The translations under genes were made by a program, and so were the position numbers. From positions 1,302,001 through 1,366,000 of the forward strand of contig CM082584.2 in assembly GCA_040954595.2 (NCBI GenBank): a stretch of 64,000 nucleotides of DNA, read 5' to 3'. This DNA comes from Balanoglossus misakiensis. Taxonomy: Eukaryota > Hemichordata. This document shows, one piece after another, positions 12,401 through 27,400 of this stretch. Positions within the stretch are counted from its first letter, which is position 1. Every line of letters starts with the position of its first letter. Under the pieces are notes generated by a model. The model ran no database searches and was not told the DNA's origin. It saw only the letters and a list, made by a program, of their open reading frames with translations.

Positions 12401-15400
12401 GGGCACGATACTGGCCACTCTGGCCTAGTTAATGTTGACGCAAAGGTTGACCCCACCAAACACTCAAAATTAATGGGCACGACACTGGCCACTCTGGCCT
12501 GGTTAATGTTGACGCAAAGGTTGACCCTACCAAACACTCAAAATTAATGGGCAGAACACTGTCCACTATGGCCTGGTTACTGTGTGCTCTGGTTAATGTT
12601 GACGCAAAGGTTGACCCTACCAAACACTCAAAATTAATGGGCAGAACACTGTCCACTATGGCCTGGTTACTGTGTGCTCTGGTTAATGTTGACGCAAAGG
12701 TTGACCCCACCAAACACTCAAAATTAATGGGCAGCATACTGTCCACTCTGGCCTGGTTATTGTGTGCTCTGGTTAATGTTGACGCAAAGGTTGACCCCAC
12801 CAAACACTCAAAATTAATGGGCACGACACTGGCCACTCTGGCCTGGTTAATGTTGACGCAAAGGTTGACCCCACCAAACCCTCAAAATTAATGGGCATTA
12901 CACTGTCCACTATGGCCTGGTTACTGTGTGCTCTGGTTAATGTTGACGCAAAGGTTGACCCCACAAAACACTCAAAATTAATGGCCTGTGCTCTGGTTAA
13001 TGTTGACGCAAAGGTTGACCCCACCAAACACTCAAAATTAATGGGCAGCATACTGTCCACTATGGCCTGGTTACTGTGTGCTCTGGTTAATGTTGACGCA
13101 AAGGTTGACCCTACCAAACACTCAAAATTAATGGGCAGCACACTGTCCACTATGGCCTGGTTACTGTGTGCTCTGGTTAATGTTGACGCAAAGGTTGACC
13201 CCACCAAACACTCAAAATTAATGGGCAGCACACTGTCCACTATGGCCTGGTTACTGTGTGCTCTGGTTAATGTTGACGCAAAGGTTGACCCCACCAAACA
13301 CTCAAAATTAATGGGCAGAACACTGTCCACTATGGCCTGGTTACTGTGTGCTCTGGTTAATGTTGACGCAAAGGTTGACCCCACCAAACACTCAAAATTA
13401 ATGGGCAGGATACTGGCCACTCTGGCCTAGTTAATGTTGACGCAAAGGTTGACCCCCACCAAACACTCAAAATTAATGGGCACTATACTGGCCACTCTGG
13501 CCTAGTTAATGTTGACGCAAAGGTTGACCCCACCAAACACTCAAAATTAATGGGCACGACACTGGCCACTCTGGCCTGGTTAATGTTGACGCAAAGGTTG
13601 ACCCCACCAAACCCTCAAAATTAATGGGCAGCACACTGTCCACTATGGCCTGGTTACTGTGTGCTCTGGTTAATGTTGACGCAAAGGTTGACCCCACCAA
13701 ACACTCAAAATTAATGGGCTGTGCTCTGGTTAATGTTGACGCAAAGGTTGACCCCACCAAACACTCAAAATTAATGGGCAGCACACTGTCCACTATGGCC
13801 TGGTTACTGTGTGCTCTGGTTAATGTTGACGCAAAGGTTGACCATACCAAACACTCAAAATTAATGGGCAGCATACTGTCCACTCTGGCCTGGTTACTGT
13901 GTGCTCTGGTTAATGTTGACGCAAAGGTTGACCCCACCAAACACTCAAAATTAATGGGCAGCATACTGTCCACTCTGGCCTGGTTATTGTGTGCTCTGGT
14001 TAATGTTGACGCAAAGGTTGACCCCACCAAACACTCAAAATTAATGGGCACGACACTGGCCACTCTGGCCTGGTTAATGTTGACGCAAAGGTTGACCCCA
14101 CCAAACCCTCAAAATTAATGGGCAGCACACTGTCCACTATGGCCTGGATACTGTGTGCTCTGGTTAATGTTGACGCAAAGGTTGACCCCACCAAACACTC
14201 AAAATTAATGGCCTGTGCTCTGGTTAATGTTGACGCAAAAGGTTGACCCCACCAAACACTCAAAATTAATGGGCAGCATACTGTCCACTATGGCCTGGTT
14301 ACTGTGTGCTCTGGTTAATGTTGACGCAAAGGTTGACCCCACCAAACACTCAAAATTAATGGGCAGCACACTGTCCACTATGGCCTGGTTACTGTGTGCT
14401 CTGGTTAATGTTGACGCAAAGGTTGACCCCACCAAACACTCAAAATTAATGGGCAGCATACTGTCCACTATGGCCTGGTTACTGTGTGCTCTGGTTAATG
14501 CTGACGCAAAGGTTGACCCCACCAAACACTCAAAATTAATGGGCAGCACACTGTCCACTATGGCCTGGTTACTGTGTGCTCTGGTTAATGTTGACGCAAA
14601 GGTTGACCCCACCAAACACTCAAAATTAATGGGTAGAACACTGTCCACTATGGCCTGGTTACTGTGTGCTCTGGTTAATGTTGACGCAAAGGTTGACCCT
14701 ACCAAACACTCAAAATTAATGGGCAGAACACTGTCCACTATGGCCTGGTTACTGTGTGCTCTGGTTAATGTTGACGCAAAGGTTGACCCTACCAAACACT
14801 CAAAATTAATGGGCAGAACACTGTCCACTATGGCCTGGTTACTGTGTGCTCTGGTTAATGTTGACGCATAGGTTGACCCCACCAAACACTCAAAATTAAT
14901 GGGCAGAACACTGTCCACTATGGCCTGGTTACTGTGTGCTCTGGTTAATGTTGACACAAAGGTTGACCCCACCAAACACTCAAAATTAATGGGCAGGATA
15001 CTGGCCACTATGGCCTGGTTACTGTGTGCTCTGGTTAATGTTGACACAAAGGTTGAACCCACCAAACACTCAAAATTAATGGGCAGCATACTGTCCACTC
15101 TGGCCTGGTTATTGTGTGCTCTGGTTAATGTTGACGCAAAGGTTGACCCCACCAAACACTCAAAATTAATGGGCACGACACTGGCCACTCTGGCCTGGTT
15201 AATGTTGACGCAAAGGTTGACCCCACCAAACCCTCAAAATTAATGGGCAGCACACTGTCCACTATGGCCTGGTTACTGTGTGCTCTGGTTAATGTTGACG
15301 CAAAGGTTGACCCCACCAAACACTCAAAATTAATGGCCTGTGCTCTGGTTAATGTTGACGCAAAAGGTTGACCCCACCAAACACTCAAAATTAATGGGCA

Positions 15401-18400
15401 GCATACTGTCCACTATGGCCTGGTTACTGTGTGCTCTGGTTAATGTTGACGCAAAGGTTGACCCCACCAAACACTCAAAATTAATGGGCAGCACACTGTC
15501 CACTATGGCCTGGTTACTGTGTGCTCTGGTTAATGTTGACGCAAAGGTTGACCCCACCAAACACTCAAAATTAATGGGCAGCATACTGTCCACTATGGCC
15601 TGGTTACTGTGTGCTCTGGTTAATGCTGACGCAAAGGTTGACCCCACCAAACACTCAAAATTAATGGGCAGCACACTGTCCACTATGGCCTGGTTACTGT
15701 GTGCTCTGGTTAATGTTGACGCAAAGGTTGACCCCACCAAACACTCAAAATTAATGGGTAGAACACTGTCCACTATGGCCTGGTTACTGTGTGCTCTGGT
15801 TAATGTTGACGCAAAGGTTGACCCTACCAAACACTCAAAATTAATGGGCAGAACACTGTCCACTATGGCCTGGTTACTGTGTGCTCTGGTTAATGTTGAC
15901 GCAAAGGTTGACCCTACCAAACACTCAAAATTAATGGGCAGAACACTGTCCACTATGGCCTGGTTACTGTGTGCTCTGGTTAATGTTGACGCAAAGGTTG
16001 ACCCCACCAAACACTCAAAATTAATGGGCAGAACACTGTCCACTATGGCCTGGTTACTGTGTGCTCTGGTTAATGTTGACACAAAGGTTGACCCCACCAA
16101 ACACTCAAAATTAATGGGCAGGATACTGGCCACTATGGCCTGGTTACTGTGTGCTTTGGTTAATGTTGACACAAAGGTTGAACCCACCAAACACTCAAAA
16201 TTAATGGGCAGCATACTGTCCACTCTGGCCTGGTTATTGTGTGCTCTGGTTAATGTTGACGCAAAGGTTGACCCCACCAAACACTCAAAATTAATGGGCA
16301 CGACACTGGCCACTCTGGCCTGGTTAATGTTGACGCAAAGGTTGACCCCACCAAACCCTCAAAGTTAATGGGCAGCACACTGTCCACTATGGCCTGGTTA
16401 CTGTGTGCTCTGGTTAATGTTGACGCAAAGGTTGACCCCACCAAACACTCAAAATTAATGGCCTGTGCTCTGGTTAATGTTGACGCAAAGGTTGACCCCA
16501 CCAAACACTCAAAATTAATGGGCAGCATACTGTCCACTATGGCCTGGTTACTGTGTGCTCTGGTTAATGTTGACGCAAAGGTTGACCCCACCAAACACTC
16601 AAAATTAATGGCCTGTGCTCTGGTTAATGTTGACGCAAAGGTTGACCCCACCAAACACTCAAAATTAATGGGCAGCATACTGTCCACTATGGCCTGGTTA
16701 CTTTGTGCTCTGGTTAATGTTGACGCAAAGGTTGACCCCACCAAACACTCAAAATTAATGGGCAGCACACTGTCCACTATGGCCTGGTTGCTGTGTGCTC
16801 TGGTTAATGTTGACGCAAAGGTTGACCCCACCAAACACTCAAAATTAATGGGCAGCATACTGTCCACTATGGCCTGGTTACTGTGTGCTCTGGTTAATGT
16901 TGACGCAAAGGTTGACCCCACCAAACACTCAAAATTAATGGGCAGCACACTGTCCACTATGGCCTGGTTACTGTGTGCTCTCGTTAATGTTGACGCAAAG
17001 GTTGACCCCACCAAACACTCAAAATTAATGGGCAGAACACTGTCCACTATGGCCTGGTTACTGTGTGCTCTGGTTAATGTTGACGCAAAGGTTGACCCCA
17101 CCAAACACTCAAAATTAATGGGCAGAACACTGTCCACTATGGCCTGGTTACTGTGTGCTCTGGTTAATGTTGACACAAAGGTTGACCCCACCAAACACTC
17201 AAAATTAATGGGCAGGATACTGGCCACTCTGGCCTAGTTAATGTTGACGCAAAGGTTGACCCCCACCAAACACTCAAAATTAATGGGCACGATACTGGCC
17301 ACTCTGGCCTAGTTAATGTTGACGCAAAGGTTGACCCCACCAAACACTCAAAATTAATGGGCAGCACACTGTCCACTATGGCCTGGTTACTGTGTGCTCT
17401 GGTTAATGTTGACGCAAAGGTTGACCCCACCAAACACTCAAAATTAATGGGCAGCACACTGTCCACTATGGCCTGGTTACTGTGTGCTCTGGTTAATGTT
17501 GACGGAAAGGTTGACCCCACCAAACACTCAAAATTAATGGGCAGCATACTGTCCACTCTGGCCTGGTTACTGTGTGCTCTGGTTAATGTTGACGCAAAGG
17601 TTGACCCCACTGTGTACTCTGGTTAATGTTGACGCAAAGGTTGACCCCACCAAACACTCAAAATTAATGGGCAGAACACTGTCCACTATGGCCTGGTTAC
17701 TGTGTGCTCTGGTTAATGTTGACGCAAAGGTTGACCCCACCAAACACTCAAAATTAATGGGCAGAACACTGTCCACTATGGCCTGGTTACTGTGTGCTCT
17801 GGTTAATGTTGACACAAAGGTTGACCCCACCAAAAACTCAAAATTAATGGGCAGGATACTGGCCACTCTGGCCTAGTTAATGTTGACGCAAAGGTTGACC
17901 CCCACCAAACACTCAAAATTAATGGGCACGATACTGGCCACTCTGGCCTAGTTAATGTTGACGCAAAGGTTGACCCCACCAAACACTCAAAATTAATGGG
18001 CACGACACTGGCCACTCTGGCCTGGTTAATGTTGACGCAAAGGTTGACCCCACCAAACCCTCAAAATTAATGGGCAGCACACTGTCCACTATGGCCTGGT
18101 TACTGTGTGCTCTGGTTAATGTTGACGCAAAGGTTGACCCCACCAAACACTCAAAATTAATGGGCTGTGCTCTGGTTAATGTTGACGCAAAGGTTGACCC
18201 CACCAAACACTCAAAATTAATGGGCAGCACACTGTCCACTATGGCCTGGTTACTGTGTCCTCTGGTTAATGTTGACGCAAAGGTTGACCCTACCAAACAC
18301 TCAAAATTAATGGGCAGCATACTGTCCACTCTGGCCTGGTTACTGTGTGCTCTGGTTAATGTTGACGCAAAGGTTGAACCCACCAAACACTCAAAATTAA

Positions 18401-21400
18401 TGGGCAGCATACTGTCCACTCTGGCCTGGTTATTGTGTGCTCTGGTTAATGTTGACGCAAAGGTTGACCCCACCAAACACTCAAAATTAATGGGCACGAC
18501 ACTGGCCACTCTGGCCTGGTTAATGTTGACGCAAAGGTTGACCCCACCAAACCCTCAAAATTAATGGGCAGCACACTGTCCACTATGGCCTGGTTACTGT
18601 GTGCTCTGGTTAATGTTGACGCAAAGGTTGACCCCACCAAACACTCAAAATTAATGGCCTGTGCTCTGGTTAATGTTGACGCAAAGGTTGACCCCACCAA
18701 ACACTCAAAATTAATGGGCAGCATACTGTCCACTATGGCCTGGTTACTGTGTGCTCTGGTTAATGTTGACGCAAAGGTTGACCCCACCAAACACTCAAAA
18801 TTAATGGGCAGCACACTGTCCACTATGGCCTGGTTACTGTGTGCTCTGGTTAATGTTGACGCAAAGGTTGACCCCACCAAACACTCAAAATTAATGGGCA
18901 GCACACTGTCCACTATGGCCTGGTTACTGTGTGCTCTGGTTAATGTTGACGCAAAGGTTGACCCCACCAAACACTCAAAATTAATGGGCAGAACACTGTC
19001 CACTATGGCCTGGTTACTGTGTGCTCTGGTTTATGTTGACACAAAGGTTGACCCCACCAAACACTCAAAATTAATGGGCAGAACACTGTCCACTATGGCC
19101 TGGTTACTGTGTGCTCTGGTTAATGTTGACGCAAAGGTTGACCCCACCAAACACTCAAAATTAATGGGCAGAACACTGTCCACTATGGCCTGGTTACTGT
19201 GTGCTCTGGTTAATGTTGACACAAAGGTTGACCCCACCAAACACTCAAAATTAATGGGCAGGATACTGGCCACTCTGGCCTAGTTAATGTTGACGCAAAG
19301 GTTGACCCCCACCAAACACTCAAAATTAATAGGCACGATACTGGCCACTCTGGCCTAGTTAATGTTGACGCAAAGGTTGACCCCACCAAACACTCAAAAT
19401 TAATGGGCAGCACACTGTCCACTATGGCCTGGTTACTGTGTGCTCTTGTTAATGTTGACGCAAAGGTTGACCCCACCAAACACTCAAAATTAATGGGCAG
19501 CACACTGTCCACTATGGCCTGGTTACTGTGTGCTCTGGTTAATGTTGACGGAAAGGTTGACCCCACCAAACACTCAAAATTAATGGGCAGCATACTGTCC
19601 ACTCTGGCCTGGTTACTGTGTGCTCTGGTTAATGTTGACGCAAAGGTTGACACCACTGTGTACTCTGTTTAATGTTGACGCAAAGGTTGATCCCACCAAA
19701 CACTCAAAATTAATGGGCAGCATACTGTCCACTCTGGCCTGGTTACTGTGTGCTCTGGTTAATGTTGACGCAAAGGTTGACCCCACCAAACACTCAAAAT
19801 TAATGGGCAGCATACTGTCCACTCTGGCCTGGTTACTGTGTGCTCTGGTTAATGTTGACGCAAAGGTTGACCCCACCAAACACTCAAAATTAATGGGCAG
19901 CATACTGTCCACTCTGGCCTGGTTACTGTATGCTCTGGTTAATGTTGACGCAAAGGTTGACCCCACCAAACACTCAAAATTAATGGGCAGCATACTGTCC
20001 ACTCTGGCCTGGTTACTGTGTGCTCTGGTTAATGTTGACGCAAAGGTTGACCCCACCAAACACTCAAAATTAATGGGCAGAACACTGTCCACTATGGCCT
20101 GGTTACTGTGTGCTCTGGTTAATGTTGACGCAAAGGTTGACCCCACCAAACACTCAAAATTAATGGGCAGAACACTGTCCACTATGGCCTGGTTACTGTG
20201 TGCTCTGGTTAATGTTGACACAAAGGTTGACCCCACCAAACACTCAAAATTAATGGGCAGGATACTGGCCACTCTGGCCTAGTTAATGTTGACGCAAAGG
20301 TTGACCCCCACCAAACACTCAAAATTAATGGGCACGATACTGGCCACTCTGGCCTAGTTAATGTTGACGCAAAGGTTGACCCCACCAAACACTCAAAATT
20401 AATGGGCAGCACACTGTCCACTATGGCCTGGTTACTGTGTGCTCTGGTTAATGTTGACGCAAAGGTTGACCCCACCAAACACTCAAAATTAATGGGCAGA
20501 ACACTGTCCACTATGGCCTGGTTACTGTGTGCTCTGGTTAATGTTGACGCAAAGGTTGACCCCACCAAACACTCAAAATTAATGGGCAGAACACTGTCCA
20601 CTATGGCCTGGTTACTGTGTGCTCTGGTTAATGTTGACACAAAGGTTGACCCCACCAAACACTCAAAATTAATGGGCAGGATACTGGCCACTCTGGCCTA
20701 GTTAATGTTGACGCAAAGGTTGACCCCCACCAAACACTCAAAATTAATGGGCACGATACTGGCCACTCTGGCCTAGTTAATGTTGACGCAAAGGTTGACC
20801 CACCAAACACTCAAAATTAATGGGCACGACACTGGCCACTCTGGCCTGGTTAATGTTGACGCAAAGGTTGACCCCACCAAACCCTCAAAATTAATGGGCA
20901 GCACACTGTCCACTATGGCCTGGTTACTGTGTGCTCTGGTTAATGTTGACGCAAAGGTTGACCCCACCAAACACTCAAAATTAATGGGCTGTGCTCTGGT
21001 TAATGTTGACGCAAAGGTTGACCCCACCAAACACTCAAAATTAATGGGCAGCACACTGTCCACTATGGCCTGGTTACTGTGTGCTCTGGTTAATGTTGAC
21101 GCAAAGGTTGACCCTACCAAACACTCAAAATTAATGGGCAGCATACTGTCCACTCTGGCCTGGTTACTGTGTGCTCTGGTTAATGTTGACGCAAAGGTTG
21201 AACCCACCAAACACTCAAAATTAATGGGCAGCATACTGTCCACTCTGGCCTGGTTATTGTGTGCTCTGGTTAATGTTGACGCAAAGGTTGACCCCACCAA
21301 ACACTCAAAATTAATGGGCACGACACTGGCCACTCTGGCCTGGTTAATGTTGACGCAAAGGTTGACCCCACCAAACCCTCAAAATTAATGGGCAGCACAC

Positions 21401-24400
21401 TGTCCACTATGGCCTGGTTACTGTGTGCTCTGGTTAATGTTGACGCAAAGGTTGACCCCACCAAACACTCAAAATTAATGGCCTGTGCTCTGGTTAATGT
21501 TGACGCAAAGGTTGACCCCACCAAACACTCAAAATTAATGGGCAGCATACTGTCCACTATGGCCTGGTTACTGTGTGCTCTGGTTAATGTTGACGCAAAG
21601 GTTGACCCCACCAAACACTCAAAATTAATGGGCAGCACACTGTCCACTATGGCCTGGTTACTGTGTGCTCTGGTTAATGTTGACGCAAAGGTTGACCCCA
21701 CCAAACACTCAAAATTAATGGGCAGCACACTGTCCACTAAGGCCTGGTTACTGTGTGCTCTGGTTAATGTTGACGCAAAGGTTGACCCCACCAAACACTC
21801 AAAATTAATGGGCAGAACACTGTCCACTATGGCCTGGTTACTGTGTGCTCTGGTTAATGTTGACACAAAGGTTGACCCCACCAAACACTCAAAATTAATG
21901 GGCAGAACACTGTCCACTATGGCCTGGTTACTGTGTGCTCTGGTTAATGTTGACGCAAAGGTTGACCCCACCAAACACTCAAAATTAATGGGCAGAACAC
22001 TGTCCACTATGGCCTGGTTACTGTGTGCTCTGGTTAATGTTGACACAAAGGTTGACCCCACCAAACACTCAAAATTAATGGGCAGGATACTGGCCACTCT
22101 GGCCTAGTTAATGTTGACGCAAAGGTTGACCCCCACCAAACACTCAAAATTAATGGGCACGATACTGGCCACTCTGGCCTAGTTAATGTTGACGCAAAGG
22201 TTGACCCCACCAAACACTCAAAATATGGGCAGCACACTGTCCACTATGGCCTGGTTACTGTGTGCTCTTGTTAATGTTGACGCAAAGGTTGACCCCACCA
22301 AACACTCAAAATTAATGGCAGCATACTGTCCACGCTGGCCTGGTTACTGTGTGCTCTGGTTAATGTTGACGCAAAGGTTGACACCACTGTGTACTCTGTT
22401 TAATGTTGACGCAAAGGTTGATCCCACCAAACACTCAAAATTAATGGGCAGCATACTGTCCACTCTGGCCTGGTTACTGTGTGCTCTGGTTAATGTTGAC
22501 GCAAAGGTTGACCCCACCAAACACTCAAAATTAATGGGCAGCATACTGTCCACTCTGGCCTGGTTACTGTGTGCTCTGGTTAATGTTGACGCAAAGGTTG
22601 ACCCCACCAAACACTCAAAATTAATGGGCAGCATACTGTCCACTCTGGCCTGGTTACTGTATGCTCTGGTTAATGTTGACGCAAAGGTTGACCCCACCAA
22701 ACACTCAAAATTAATGGGCAGCATACTGTCCACTCTGGCCTGGTTACTGTGTGCTCTGGTTAATGTTGACGCAAAGGTTGACCCCACCAAACACTTAAAA
22801 TTAATGGGCAGCATACTGTCCACTCTGGCCTGGTTAATGTTGACGCAAAGGTTGACCCCACCAAGCACTCAAAATTAATGGGCAGCATACTGTCCACTAT
22901 GGCCTGGTTACTGTGTGCTCTGGTTAATGTTGACGCAAAGGTTGACCCCACCAAACACTCAAAATTAATGGCCTGTGCTCTGGTTAATGTTGACGCAAAG
23001 GTTGACCCCACCAAACACTCAAAATTAATGGGCAGAACACTGTCCACTATGGCCTGGTTACTGTGTGCTCTGGTTAATGTTGACACAAAGGTTGACCCCA
23101 CCAAACACTCAAAATTAATGGGCAGCATACTGTCCACTCTGGCCTGGTTACTGTGTGCTCTGGTTAATGTTGACGCAAAGGTTGACCCCACCAAACACTC
23201 AAAATTAATGGGCAGAACACTGTCCACTATGGCCTGGTTACTGTGTGCTCTGGTTAATGTTGACGCAAAGGTTGACCCCACCAAACACTCAAAATTAATG
23301 GGCAGAACACTGTCCACTATGGCCTGGTTACTGTGTGCTCTGGTTAATGTTGACACAAAGGTTGACCCCACCAAACACTCAAAATTAATGGGCAGAATTC
23401 TGGCCACTCTGGCCTAGTTAATGTTGACGCAAAGGTTGACCCCCACCAAACACTCAAAATTAATGGGCACGATACTGGCCACTCTGGCCTAGTTAATGTT
23501 GACGCAAAGGTTGACCCCACCAAACACTCAAAATTAATGGGCAGCACACTGTCCACTATGGCCTGGTTACTGTGTGCTCTGGTTAATGTTGACGCAAAGG
23601 TTGACCCCACCAAACACTCAAAATTAATGGGCAGCACACTGTCCACTATGGCCTGGTTACTGTGTGCTCTGGTTAATGTTGACGGAAAGGTTGACCCCAC
23701 CAAACACTCAAAATTAATGGGCAGCATACTGTCCACTCTGGCCTGGTTACTGTGTGCTCTGGTTAATGTTGACGCAAAGGTTGACCCCACTGTGTACTCT
23801 GGTTAATGTTGACGCAAAGGTTGACCCCACCAAACACTCAAAATTAATGGGCAGAACACCGTCCACTATGGCCTGGTTACTGTGTGCTCTGGTTAATGTT
23901 GACGCAAAGGTTGACCCCACCAAACACTCAAAATTAATGGGCAGAACACTGTCCACTATGGCCTGGTTACTGTGTGCTCTGGTTAATGTTGACACAAAGG
24001 TTGACCCCACCAAACACTCAAAATTAATGGGCAGGATACTGGCCACTCTGGCCTAGTTAATGTTGACGCAAAGGTTGACCCCCACCAAACACTCAAAATT
24101 AATGGGCACGATACTGGCCACTCTGGCCTAGTTAATGTTGACGCAAAGGTTGACCCCACCAAACACTCAAAATTAATGGGCACGACACTGGCCACTCTGG
24201 CCTGGTTAATGTTGACGCAAAGGTTGACCCCACCAAACCCTCAAAATTAATGGGCAGCACACTGTCCACTATGGCCTGGTTACTGTGTGCTCTGGTTAAT
24301 GTTGACGCAAAGGTTGACCCCACCAAACACTCAAAATTAATGGGCTGTGCTCTGGTTAATGTTGACGCTAAGGTTGACCCCACCAAACACTCAAAATTAA

Positions 24401-27400
24401 TGGGCAGCACACTGTCCACTATGGCCTGGTTACTGTGTGCTCTGGTTAATGTTGACGCAAAGGTTGACCCTACCAAACACTCAAAATTAATGGGCAGCAT
24501 ACTGTCCACTCTGGCCTGGTTACTGTGTGCTCTGGTTAATGTTGACGCAAAGGTTGAACCCACCAAACACTCAAAATTAATGGGCAGCATACTGTCCACT
24601 CTGGCCTGGTTATTGTGTGCTCTGGTTAATGTTGACGCAAAGGTTGACCCCACCAAACACTCAAAATTAATGGGCACGACACTGGCCACTCTGGCCTGGT
24701 TAATGTTGACGCAAAGGTTGACCCCACCAAACCCTCAAAATTAACGGGCAGCACACTGTCCACTATGGCCTGGTTACTGTGTGCTCTGGTTAATGTTGAC
24801 GCAAAGGTTGACCCCACCAAACACTCAAAATTAATGGCCTGTGCTCTGGTTAATGTTGACGCAAAGGTTGACCCCACCAAACACTCAAAATTAATGGGCA
24901 GCATACTGTCCACTATGGCCTGGTTACTGTGTGCTCTGGTTAATGTTGACGCAAAGGTTGACCCCACCAAACACTCAAAATTAATGGGCAGCACACTGTC
25001 CACTATGGCCTGGTTACTGTGTGCTCTGGTTAATGTTGACGCAAAGGTTGACCCCACCAAACACTCAAAATTAATGGGCAGCACACTGTCCACTAAGGCC
25101 TGGTTACTGTGTGCTCTGGTTAATGTTGACGCAAAGGTTGACCCCACCAAACACTCAAAATTAATGGGCAGAACACTGTCCACTATGGCCTGGTTACTGT
25201 GTGCTCTGGTTAATGTTGACACAAAGGTTGACCCCACCAAACACTCAAAATTAATGGGCAGAACACTGTCCACTATGGCCTGGTTACTGTGTGCTCTGGT
25301 TAATGTTGACGCAAAGGTTGACCCCACCAAACACTCAAAATTAATGGGCAGAACACTGTCCACTATGGCCTGGTTACTGTGTGCTCTGGTTAATGTTGAC
25401 ACAAAGGTTGACCCCACCAAACATTCAAAATTAATGGGCAGGATACTGGCCACTCTGGCCTAGTTAATGTTGACGCAAAGGTTGACCCCCACCAAACACT
25501 CAAAATTAATGGGCACGATACTGGCCACTCTGGCCTAGTTAATGTTGACGCAAAGGTTGACCCCACCAAACACTCAAAATTAATGGGCAGCACACTGTCC
25601 ACTATGGCCTGGTTACTGTGTGCTCTTGTTAATGTTGACGCAAAGGTTGACCCCACCAAACACTCAAAATTAATGGGCAGCATACTGTCCACTCTGGCCT
25701 GGTTACTGTGAGCTCTGGTTAATGTTGACGCAAAGGTTGACACCACTGTGTACTCTATTTAATGTTGACGCAAAGGTTGATCCCACCAAACACTCAAAAT
25801 TAATGGGCAGCATACTGTCCACTCTGGCCTGGTTACTGTGTGCTCTGGTTAATGTTGACGCAAAGGTTGACCCCACCAAACACTCAAAATTAATGGGCAG
25901 CATACTGTCCACTCTGGCCTGGTTACTGTGTGCTCTGGTTAATGTTGACGCAAAGGTTGACCCCACCAAACACTCAAAATTAATGGGCAGCATACTGTCC
26001 ACTCTGGCCTGGTTACTGTATGCTCTGGTTAATGTTGACGCAAAGGTTGACCCCACCAAACACTCAAAATTAATGGGCAGCATACTGTCCACTCTGGCCT
26101 GGTTACTGTGTGCTCTGGTTAATGTTGACGCAAAGGTTGACCCCACCAAACACTCAAAATTAATGGCCTGTGCTCTGGTTAATGTTGACGCAAAGGTTGA
26201 CCCCACCAAACACTCAAAATTAATGGGCAGCATACTGTCCACTATGGCCTGGTTACTGTGTGCTCTGGTTAATGTTGACGCAAAGGTTGACCCCACCAAA
26301 CACTCAAAATTAATGGGCAGCACACTGTCCACTATGGCCTGGTTACTGTGTGCTCTGGTTAATGTTGACGCAAAGGTTGACCCCACCAAACACTCAAAAT
26401 TAATGGGCAGCACACTGTCCACTAAGGCCTGGTTACTGTGTGCTCTGGTTAATGTTGACGCAAAGGTTGACCCCACCAAACACTCAAAATTAATGGGCAG
26501 AACACTGTCCACTATGGCCTGGTTACTGTGTGCTCTGGTTAATGTTGACACAAAGGTTGACCCCACCAAACACTCAAAATTAATGGGCAGAACACTGTCC
26601 ACTATGGCCTGGTTACTGTGTGCTCTGGTTAATGTTGACGCAAAGGTTGACCCCACCAAACACTCAAAATTAATGGGCAGAACACTGTCCACTATGGCCT
26701 GGTTACTGTGTGCTCTGGTTAATGTTGACACAAAGGTTGACCCCACCAAACATTCAAAATTAATGGGCAGGATACTGGCCACTCTGGCCTAGTTAATGTT
26801 GACGCAAAGGTTGACCCCCACCAAACACTCAAAATTAATGGGCACAATACTGGCCACTCTGGCCTAGTTAATGTTGACGCAAAGGTTGACCCCACCAAAC
26901 ACTCAAAATTAATGGGCAGCACACTGTCCACTATGGCCTGGTTACTGTGTGCTCTTGTTAATGTTGACGCAAAGGTTGACCCCACCAAACACTCAAAATT
27001 AATGGGCAGCATACTGTCCACTCTGGCCTGGTTACTGTGTGCTCTGGTTAATGTTGACGCAAAGGTTGACACCACTGTGTACTCTGTTTAATGTTGACGC
27101 AAAGGTTGATCCCACCAAACACTCAAAATTAATGGGCAGCATACTGTCCACTCTGGCCTGGTTACTGTGTGCTCTGGTTAATGTTGACGCAAAGGTTGAC
27201 CCCACCAAACACTCAAAATTAATGGGCAGCATACTGTCCACTCTGGCCTGGTTACTGTGTGCTCTGGTTAATGTTGACGCAAAGGTTGACCCCACCAAAC
27301 ACTCAAAATTAATGGGCAGCATACTGTCCACTCTGGCCTGGTTACTGTATGCTCTGGTTAATGTTGACGCAAAGGTTGACCCCACCAAACACTCAAAATT

